Shown one piece after another: positions 18,346-26,700 of a DNA stretch of 64,000 nucleotides. The notes beneath the pieces are model-generated. The model was not told where the DNA came from. It ran no database searches and was given only the letters and a program-made list of their open reading frames with translations. Position 1 is the first letter of the stretch. Each line of letters begins with the position of its first letter. The translations under genes were made by a program, and so were the position numbers. The DNA is taken from NCBI GenBank assembly GCA_001801685.1, contig MGYJ01000067.1, positions 37,164 through 101,163 on the forward strand, read 5' to 3'. Origin of the DNA: Gammaproteobacteria bacterium RIFCSPHIGHO2_12_FULL_63_22. GTDB lineage: Bacteria; Pseudomonadota; Gammaproteobacteria; Xanthomonadales; Xanthomonadaceae.

Positions 18346-21150
18346 GTGGCCACAACCAGCAACAGGCGCACCAGCGCCGGCACCAACCAGACGCTACCGA
18401 GCCGCCACCCGTTGGCCTTGGCCTGCGCCGCGGCTTTCATGATTGCCGCCAGCGCGAGTCATGCGCAGGAAGCAGCCACCGCCACCGCACCGCAGACCGA
18501 GGAAGAGAAGGCCGCAGCCGAAGCTGCGCGCCGTCGCGGCGAGCCGGTGAAGGAACTGGAGACCGTCAAGGTCACCGGTATCCGCCGCGGTATCGAGAAC
18601 GCAATCGAGACCAAGCAGGCTTCGACTTCGATTGTTGAATCCATTTCCTCCGAAGACATCGGCAAGTTGCCCGATGCATCGATCGCTGAATCCATCGCGC
18701 GACTGCCGGGCCTGACCGCCCAGCGCGAGCGCGGCCGCGCCGTGCAGATCAACATCCGTGGTTTCGCCGGCGATTTCGCCGGCACCACGCTCAATGGCCG
18801 CGAGCAGACCACTGCCGGCGACAACCGCGGCGTCGAGTTCGACCAGTACCCCTCGGAACTGCTGAGCTCGGTGGTCGTGTACAAGACCCCGGATGCCTCG
18901 CTGATCGGCCAGGGTCTATCGGGCACGGTGGACATGCGCACCGCGCGCCCGCTCGATTTCGCTGACCGTGTGGTATCGGGCAACTACCGCTTCGACCAGA
19001 ACGAAAGCAACGGCATAAAGACCAACGGCAATCGTTACAGCTTTGCCTATATCGACCAGTTCTCGGACGACCGCGTCGGTATCGCGATCGGTTACGCGCA
19101 CCTCGACAACCCCAACTCCGGCTTCCAGAACGAGTCCTGGGGTTATCCGAGCGGTAGCCTGGCCAGCAACACGGCCGCCGGCGTCATCGGCGGCGGCAAG
19201 GCCTACAAGTTCGACACGAATGTCGAGCGCGACGGCTGGATGGCGACCCTGCAACTGAAGCCTAACGACTTCTACGAGTCGACCCTGGACGTCTTCTATT
19301 CCAAGTTCAAGAAGACCGAAATCAAGACCGGTGTCGAGTTCGGCACCGTCTGGGGCTCACCGGGACTGTCGCCCACCAGCGGTGTCGTCCAGGGCAATAC
19401 CGCCACGACTACGACCTGGACAAACGTCAAGCCGGTCATTCGCTCTGACAGCAATCCGGTCAACGACGAGCAGCTGTCGGTGGGCTGGAACAACAAGTTC
19501 CGTTTCGACAACAACTGGGAAGTCACGGCAGACGCCTCGTACTCCAAGACCAACCACAAATTCCGCGTCCTCGAGACTTATGCGGGACTTGCCGCTGGCG
19601 TCACCAGCGACCTGACGGTTGAATACAATCCATCCGAAGGCCTCAACGACTACTTCTTCTCGGTCGACCTCAACGACCCGACCAACCTGCGCCTGGTGGA
19701 TGCCGGTGGCTGGGGCCAGGACGGCTACGTGAAGGACTTCTCGGTCATCGACAAGCTGACCGCGTTCCGGATCGACGCCGAACGTAGCTTCGACACCGGT
19801 TTCATCAGCAGCATCCAGTTTGGCTACAACCGCAGCGACCGCAGCAAGTCCAAGTACTCCGACGAGCGCAAGCTGTGCATCGTCGCCTGCGCGGGCGGCG
19901 ATTCCGCGCCGTTCCCGGGCTCTGCCGGCGGCTTCGGTTTCTCCGGCATCGACGGCCTGGCGTTCTTCGACGCCAACTCGCTGTTGCAGTCGGGCTTTTA
20001 TAACGAGGTCGCCAAGCTGCACTCGGACATCTCGAACAAGAACTGGAGCGTGGACGAGACCATGGACACGCTGTTCGCACAGGCAAACATCGACACCGAT
20101 ATCGGCGAGATGCCCCTGCGCGGAAACTTCGGCTTCCAGTACGTGATGGTTGACCAGAGCTCGAGCGGATTCAGCACCTTCCAGGGCGATCTGGCGGCCC
20201 CGCCCGAAGAAATCGAAGCCGGCGCGACTTCCGAGGAGTTCCTGCCCAGCTTGAACCTGAGCCTTGAGGTTATCCCCGACGGCTTCGTGCGCTTCGCAGC
20301 AGCCCGGCAGATGGCGCGGCCGCGCATGGACGACATGCGCGCGACCTTCAACCTGCAGATCAACAACTCAGGCTGCGGCAACCTGCCGGGTCCCTTGTAT
20401 TGCGCCAACAGCGGCAATCCCGCACTCGAACCCTGGCTGGCCAATGCCTATGACCTGAGCCTTGAGAAATACTTCACCACCGAAGCCGGCAACAAGGGTT
20501 ACTTCGCAGCCGCATACTTCTTCAAGGACCTGCAGACCTACATCTACAGGCAGGACGTCGAGGTCGACTTCGCCGGACTTGACCTGCCCGCGCCAGGCGG
20601 CGGCGGGACTGCCCCGGCGACGACCGTGGGCATCCTCAACCTGCCCGCGAACGGCGAGGGTGGCACCCTCAAGGGATTGGAGCTGACCGCATCGATTCCG
20701 TTCGACATGTTGTGGGCTCCCCTGAACGGCTTCGGCCTGCAGGCGACCTACTCGGATACCAAGAGCTCGATCTCGCCCAACGGCCCGGGCACCAGCGAGC
20801 CGCTGCCGGGCTTGTCGAAGTACATCTCCAGCGCCACCTTGTATTACGAAAAGTCAGGCTTCTCGGTGCGTTACAGCCAGCGCACGCGCTCGGCCTTCCG
20901 TGCTGAAACGCGCGGCTTCGGTGCCGACCTGTCCTACGTGAACATTCGCGGCGAAAAGGTGCAGGACGCCCAGATCAACTACACCTTCCCGGACAGCTCA
21001 TCGCTCAAGGGACTGGGCCTGTACCTGCAGGTGAGCAACATCGGTGACGAGCCGTTCTCCACCTACGACACCGCCGACCCGGACTACCGCCCGATTACGT
21101 ACTTCGGCTACGGCCGGACCACGCTGCTCGGATTCAGCTACAAGTTCTGA
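18346..21150 (+). CDS. TonB-dependent receptor (TIGR01782-type, carbohydrate; probable maltodextrin)
   Basis: GTG start with GGGGAG upstream; TonB-box-like ETVKVTGIRRGIENAIETKQ; SSEDIGKLPDASIAESIARLPGLTAQRERGRAVQINIRGF; C-terminal TTLLGFSYKF. Confidence 0.92.
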   Translation: MATTSNRRTSAGTNQTLPSRHPLALACAAAFMIAASASHAQEAATATAPQTEEEKAAAEAARRRGEPVKELETVKVTGIRRGIENAIETKQASTSIVESISSEDIGKLPDASIAESIARLPGLTAQRERGRAVQINIRGFAGDFAGTTLNGREQTTAGDNRGVEFDQYPSELLSSVVVYKTPDASLIGQGLSGTVDMRTARPLDFADRVVSGNYRFDQNESNGIKTNGNRYSFAYIDQFSDDRVGIAIGYAHLDNPNSGFQNESWGYPSGSLASNTAAGVIGGGKAYKFDTNVERDGWMATLQLKPNDFYESTLDVFYSKFKKTEIKTGVEFGTVWGSPGLSPTSGVVQGNTATTTTWTNVKPVIRSDSNPVNDEQLSVGWNNKFRFDNNWEVTADASYSKTNHKFRVLETYAGLAAGVTSDLTVEYNPSEGLNDYFFSVDLNDPTNLRLVDAGGWGQDGYVKDFSVIDKLTAFRIDAERSFDTGFISSIQFGYNRSDRSKSKYSDERKLCIVACAGGDSAPFPGSAGGFGFSGIDGLAFFDANSLLQSGFYNEVAKLHSDISNKNWSVDETMDTLFAQANIDTDIGEMPLRGNFGFQYVMVDQSSSGFSTFQGDLAAPPEEIEAGATSEEFLPSLNLSLEVIPDGFVRFAAARQMARPRMDDMRATFNLQINNSGCGNLPGPLYCANSGNPALEPWLANAYDLSLEKYFTTEAGNKGYFAAAYFFKDLQTYIYRQDVEVDFAGLDLPAPGGGGTAPATTVGILNLPANGEGGTLKGLELTASIPFDMLWAPLNGFGLQATYSDTKSSISPNGPGTSEPLPGLSKYISSATLYYEKSGFSVRYSQRTRSAFRAETRGFGADLSYVNIRGEKVQDAQINYTFPDSSSLKGLGLYLQVSNIGDEPFSTYDTADPDYRPITYFGYGRTTLLGFSYKF

Positions 21151-21165
21151 TCAAGCGCTTGACGG

Positions 21166-21202
21166 CCCCTGCCGATCCTCCCCGGATCGGCAGGGGTTTT
21201 TT
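21166..21202 (+). terminator. Rho-independent terminator of the TonB receptor gene
   Basis: 13-bp perfect stem CCCCTGCCGATCC / GGATCGGCAGGGG, 5-nt loop, TTTTTT. Confidence 0.92.
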
Positions 21203-22703
21203 ATGCCTTGCAGTTTTGCGCGATGAAGGCTTCGTGGGTCGGCATGTGATCCACGACGCCATGCATCACGCGCTTCACGTCCGCGACCATTCGCTCGATC
21301 AGATCCTCCGGCTTTGCGTCCACCAGCGGGTGGTAGCCCTGCGGACGGATGCGCTGGCCGAACATCACCTGGAACCAGCTGATTTCAGTGAACAGCTCAT
21401 TGTTGATCCGGAAAAGGCGACCGTTGCTCTTGAACAGGTCGATCTTCTGCTGGAGTGTGTCGGGAATGGGCATCGTCCGGCAGTAGTTCCAGAACGGCGT
21501 GTCGTCGCGTTCGGTGGCGGTGTAATGCAGGATGATGAAATCCCGGATCTGCTCGAACTCCTGCGTGGACTGGCGATTGAATTCGTCGATATCCGGTTGT
21601 TCGAAGCCCTTGTCGGGGAAGAACGAAACCAGGCGCGAGACGCCTTTCTGGATCAGGTGGATGGAGGTCGATTCCAGCGGCTCCATGAAGCCGCTCGACA
21701 GGCCGATGGCGACGACGTTCTTGTCCCAGAATTTCTTGCGCTTGCCGGTGACGAATCGCAGCGGTCGCGGCTCGGCCAGCGCCTTGCCGTCGAGGTTGGC
21801 CATAAGCACCGAGGCCGCCTCGTCGTCGCTGATGTAATCGCTGCAATACACGTGGCCGTTGCCGATGCGATTCTGCAGCGGGATGCGCCACTGCCAGCCA
21901 GCCGAACGCGCCGTGGATCGCGTGTAGGGCGTGAGCGGCGCCACTGATTCGCAGGGCACTGCCAGCGCGCGGTTGACCGGCAGCCAGTGGCTCCAGTCGT
22001 CGTAGCCGGTCTTCAAAGTCTGCTCGATCAGCAGTCCGCGGAAACCCGAACAATCCACGAACAAGTCGGCCTCGATGACGTTGCCGTTTTCCATCGTCAC
22101 CGACGTGACGAAGCCGCTTTCCGGATGCTGCTGCACGCCGACGATCTTGCCCTCGGTGCGCGCTACCCCGTGCTGTTCGGCATAAACGCGCAGGTAGCGC
22201 GCATACAGGCCGGCGTCAAAGTGGAACGCATGGCCGATATCCTTGAGCGGGGAATTGGGATACTTGTCCGTCCCGCGCATGAACTTGTTCTTTTCGCAGG
22301 CCAGCAAGTTGATGGAATAGTCTTCGATGCGATCGACTTTCCCGGCCTGGAACATCTTCAGCCAGTAGTGATGGAAATCCACCACGCCGGTCACGTGGCC
22401 CATGGTGCCGAAACCATGGATGTAGGAGTCGCCCAGCGCGCCCCAGTTCTTGAACTGGATGCCGAGCTTGAACGTTGCCTGGGTTTGCTTGATGAACTCG
22501 TCCTCGTCGATGCCGAGGGCGGTGTTGAAGTTATTGATCGGCGGAATGGTCGCTTCGCCGACGCCGACGGTGGAGATTTCGTCGGACTCGACCAGCTCGA
22601 TTCGAACGCCCTTGCCCAGTGCCTGGCTGAGGAACGCGGCCGTCATCCAGCCCGCCGTGCCACCGCCCACGATCAATACGCGCTTTACTCTTTCCGGGAC
22701 CAT
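21201..22703 (-). CDS. Flavin-dependent tryptophan halogenase-like protein (PF04820)
   Basis: VGGGTAGWMTA FAD motif; GVGEATIP; TFKLGIQFKNW (catalytic Lys position); WQWRIP (WxWxIP); GFMEPLEST. Confidence 0.93.
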   Translation of the reverse strand: MVPERVKRVLIVGGGTAGWMTAAFLSQALGKGVRIELVESDEISTVGVGEATIPPINNFNTALGIDEDEFIKQTQATFKLGIQFKNWGALGDSYIHGFGTMGHVTGVVDFHHYWLKMFQAGKVDRIEDYSINLLACEKNKFMRGTDKYPNSPLKDIGHAFHFDAGLYARYLRVYAEQHGVARTEGKIVGVQQHPESGFVTSVTMENGNVIEADLFVDCSGFRGLLIEQTLKTGYDDWSHWLPVNRALAVPCESVAPLTPYTRSTARSAGWQWRIPLQNRIGNGHVYCSDYISDDEAASVLMANLDGKALAEPRPLRFVTGKRKKFWDKNVVAIGLSSGFMEPLESTSIHLIQKGVSRLVSFFPDKGFEQPDIDEFNRQSTQEFEQIRDFIILHYTATERDDTPFWNYCRTMPIPDTLQQKIDLFKSNGRLFRINNELFTEISWFQVMFGQRIRPQGYHPLVDAKPEDLIERMVADVKRVMHGVVDHMPTHEAFIAQNCKA

Positions 22704-22809
22704 TTCAATGCACCGTTCTTTCGCAGAAAACCTCTAGAATCTTAGCATTCCAGACAGGTGGCGCCGTGCAAGTGAACGTGATGAATTCGATGCAAACCGG
22801 GGGCCGCGC

Positions 22810-23688
22810 ATGACGCCCACGCGATCCTATGGGAGCAGCGGGCTGCAGCTGTCCGAACTCGGCCTCGGCGCAGGGCAACTGGGCGACGCCCGCTTGTCGG
22901 AAGTCGACGCCGCCGACCTGTTGGCAGCCAGCCTGGATGCCGGCGTTACGCTTATCGACACCGCGCCCAGCTATGGATTGTCGGAACAACGCATCGGCCG
23001 CCACCTTGCATCGCGACGAAACGAGGCGGTGATCTCGACCAAGCTGGGTTACGGCGTGGAAGGCATTCCCGACTGGACCGGCCCGTGTATCACGGCAGGC
23101 GTGGACCAGGCCCTGCGTATCCTGCGCACCGACCATCTCGATATCGCGCACCTGCATTCCTGCCCTTGGTCGGTGCTTGCGCAAGGCGACGTGGTTGATG
23201 CGCTTGAACGGGTGAAGCAAGCAGGCAAGGTTCGTGCGATCGCCTACTCCGGCGAAAACGAAGACCTCGACTATGCGGTCGGCATGGATCGCTTCGATGG
23301 CTTCATGGCATCGCTGAACCTGTTCGACCAGCGCGTGATCGATCGCATCCTGCCGCGCATCACGGGCAAGGGGTTCATCGCAAAGCGACCGTCTGCCAAC
23401 CATCCGTGGCGCTTCGGTTCGCAACCGGTCGGCGATTACTGCGAGACGTATTGGCAACGCTGGCAGGCGATGGACTTGGACAACGACGGCATGGAGTGGG
23501 GCGAACTGGCGATCCGGTTCGCGCTGTCCATTCCGGGCGTTTCAAGCGCTATTGTCGGCACCGGCCGGACGGCGCACCTGCTGCAAAATCGGGACTGGGC
23601 GATGGCCGGCCCGTTGGCCCCGGAAACCGTGGCAAGCTGGCGGAAGCGGTTCGCCGAGCGCGACCAGGACTGGTCCGGGCAGATCTAA
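22810..23688 (+). CDS. Aldo/keto reductase family protein
   Basis: LIDTAPSYGLSEQRIGRHL, VISTKLGYG, LDIAHLHS, GKVRAIAYSGEN. Confidence 0.92.
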   Translation: MTPTRSYGSSGLQLSELGLGAGQLGDARLSEVDAADLLAASLDAGVTLIDTAPSYGLSEQRIGRHLASRRNEAVISTKLGYGVEGIPDWTGPCITAGVDQALRILRTDHLDIAHLHSCPWSVLAQGDVVDALERVKQAGKVRAIAYSGENEDLDYAVGMDRFDGFMASLNLFDQRVIDRILPRITGKGFIAKRPSANHPWRFGSQPVGDYCETYWQRWQAMDLDNDGMEWGELAIRFALSIPGVSSAIVGTGRTAHLLQNRDWAMAGPLAPETVASWRKRFAERDQDWSGQI

Positions 23689-23781
23689 ACAGAAGTTAAA
23701 AAAATGTTGGCCGCTTCCAAACGGCATTCACGTACTTCAGTTTTGCCAGCATCGGCATAACCAACACCTTGGGGAAGGGTA

Positions 23782-26700
23782 ATGTCATCCAGTTCGCCGC
23801 CGGACGCGCCGGCTTCGCCTGAGCTCGACTCTGCGGAGCCCGTTCCGGGCCTTTGGCGACGGATTTTCGGGCGGCTCGACTGGCAGCCGCCGGGCTGGGT
23901 TCCGGTGGCGGCGGCACGCGTACGAGCCGAACCCCGAAAGTATTTCGGCGGCGTGGCCGCCCTGCTGCTGGTTGGACTGTTTGGCTACTGGCTCGCGACG
24001 CGGCCCGCTCCGGTGCGCCCCGACGCTATCAAGGTCACCGTACAGGCGCCGGCGCTTACCGACTACGCGGCCACGCCGAAGATGGTCGTGCACTCGCTGC
24101 GCATCTATTTCAGCCGGTCGGCCGCCCCTATCAAGGACGTCGGCAATGCGCCCCATGGCCTGGTGATGGAACCGGAACTCGCTGGCGCCTGGGAATGGTC
24201 CGGCGACCGCAGCCTGGTGTTCACTCCAGCCAACGACTGGCCGGTCGGCACCGACTACAAGATCACGTTCGATCCGAAGTCGACCGTCGCTCCGGGCATC
24301 ACTCTGGAAGAAACCGAATTCGAGTTCAGCACCACGCCTTTTTCCGCACGCCTGGGCAGCAGCGAGTTCTACCAGGACCCGCTGGATCCGACACTGAAGA
24401 AAGGCGTGTACCAGCTTGCCTTCTCGCATCCGGTGGATGCAGCTTCGCTGGAAGGAAAGATCAAGCTGAAGTTGAAGGACGGCGCGGCGAAGTCGCTGCC
24501 CGACCCGAGCCATACCATCAGCTACGACGAGCGCCGACTGAAGGCGTGGATCCATTCGCAAGCCTTGCAGATGCCCGAGAACGGCGGCCTGCTGACGATG
24601 GAAGTCGCGCCCGGCATCGTTTCATCCCTGGGCGGCAAGGGCAGCCAGGTCGCGATCAGCGGCCAGGTGGCCCTACCCTCGCTGTATAGCGTCAGCATCG
24701 ATTCGGCCACCTCCACGCTGGTGGACAACGAGCGCTTCGAACCCGAGCAGGTACTGGTGCTGGAGTTCAACAATGCGATGAAGGATGCCGAGGTCGCCGG
24801 CGCGACGCGGGTCTGGCTGTTGCCGGAGAAAAACCCGAAGCTCAAACCCAATCAGCAACGCGGCATCTACCGCTGGGGCGATTCGGAAGTGGACGAATCG
24901 ATCCTGAAATTGTCCGAGCCGGTATCCACCACGTCGATGCCGACCGAACGCGAGTACATCGAGGCGCACAGCCTGAAGTACCGCGCGCCGCCGGGGCGCT
25001 TCATCTACGTGCGCGTGGCGCGCGGCCTGAAATCATTCGGCGGCTTCATCCTGGGCGCGCCGTTCGCGACCGTGCGCGAAGTGCCGGAGTACCCGCAGTT
25101 GCTGCGCTTCCTGGGCGATGGCGCCTTGTTGTCGCTGCAGGGCGAGCGTCGCATCAGCATCGTGTCGCGCAACCTGCCGCGCGCGCGCCTGGAGATCGGT
25201 CGCGTGCTGCCCGAACAATTGCAACACCTGGCTTTCAGCAACTACGGCAGCTACGCGCGCCCGGAACTGGGCGGCGTCGGCGCCGACAGCCTGGTCGAGC
25301 GCGTCGAACAACGATTGACCTTGCCGGCGGACGACCCGGCCAAGGCGCATTACGAGGGCGTGGATCTGGGCAAGTTCCTGGCCGCGGGCCGACGCGGCAT
25401 CTTCATGCTGAGCCTGCGCACGATGAGCGAGTACGACGCGACGCAGACCGCGCAGCAAACCTTGGCGCGCAACGCCGGTGAAGAGAAGGACAGCCGCCTG
25501 GTGGTGCTGACCGACCTCGGCATCATCGTGAAGAAAGCGCTGGACGGCAGCCGCGACGTGTTCGTGCAATCGCTGACGGCCGGCACGCCGGTCGCCGGCG
25601 CGCAGGTGAAGGTGATCGCCCGCAATGGCGAGATGCTGGTGGATGCCAGCACCGACGACGAAGGCCGCGCACGACTTCCCAACCTGGATGGCTTCCAGCG
25701 CGAGAAACAGCCGGTGATGCTGACGGTAGGCAAGGCCGAGGACTTCTCCTTCCTGCCGATGGGCGATGGCGGCCGCACGCTGGATTATTCGCGCTTCGAT
25801 ATCGGCGGCGAGCCCAGCCAGGTCGAGACCGGCACGCTGAAGGCCTTCCTGTTCTCCGACCGCGGCCTGTACCGGCCGGGAGACCGCGTCAACCTGGGCA
25901 TCATCGTCCGCGCCGCCGACTGGAAGCGGCCGCTGAAGGGCCTGCCGCTGGAACTGGTGCTGTCCGATCCGCGTGGCACGGTCGCGCGGCGCGAGCGCAT
26001 CACGCTGAGTGAATCAGGTTTCGAAGCCTTCAACTACACCTCGCAGGAGGCGGCGCCCAGTGGCACCTGGGAAGCGAGCCTGTACCTGATCGGCCGCAAC
26101 GATACCCGCACGATGATCGGCCAGACCTCGGTGCAGGTGCGCGAATTCGCGCCCGACACGATGCGCGTGCGCGCGACGCTGTCCGTGCAGAACGTGCAGG
26201 GTTGGGTGAAGCCCGATGCGCTGTCGGTGACGGTGGCGGCGGAAAACCTGTTCGGCACGCCCGCACAGAAGCGGAAAGTCGAAGGCACGATGGTGTTGCG
26301 ACCGGCCTTCCCGAATTTCCCGGCGTATCCGGACTATCGCTTCTACGATCCAATGCTGGCCAAGGAAGGTTACGACGAACAACTCAGCGACCAGAGCACG
26401 GACGACAAAGGCAATGCCGTGTTCAAGCTGGACCTGTCGAAGTATGCGAAGGCGACGTATCAGCTGAACTTCCTTGCGCGCGCCTTCGAGCCCGGCAGCG
26501 GCCGCAACGTGGCGGCGCAGGCAAGCACGCTGGTCTCCAGCAACGACTTCCTGGTTGGCATCAAGGCGGTGGACGGGCTGGACTACGTCAAGCGCAAGGA
26601 CAAGCGCAGCGTACAACTGCTGGCCATCGGGCCGGACGGCAAGCCGCGCGCGGTGAACGGCCTGCATGCGGTGATCGTGGAAAAGCGCTTCGTGTCGGTG

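Noticed and set aside
21184-21202. Terminator at 21166-21202 acting bidirectionally for the halogenase gene
   Set aside because: No U-tract follows the stem on the minus strand.
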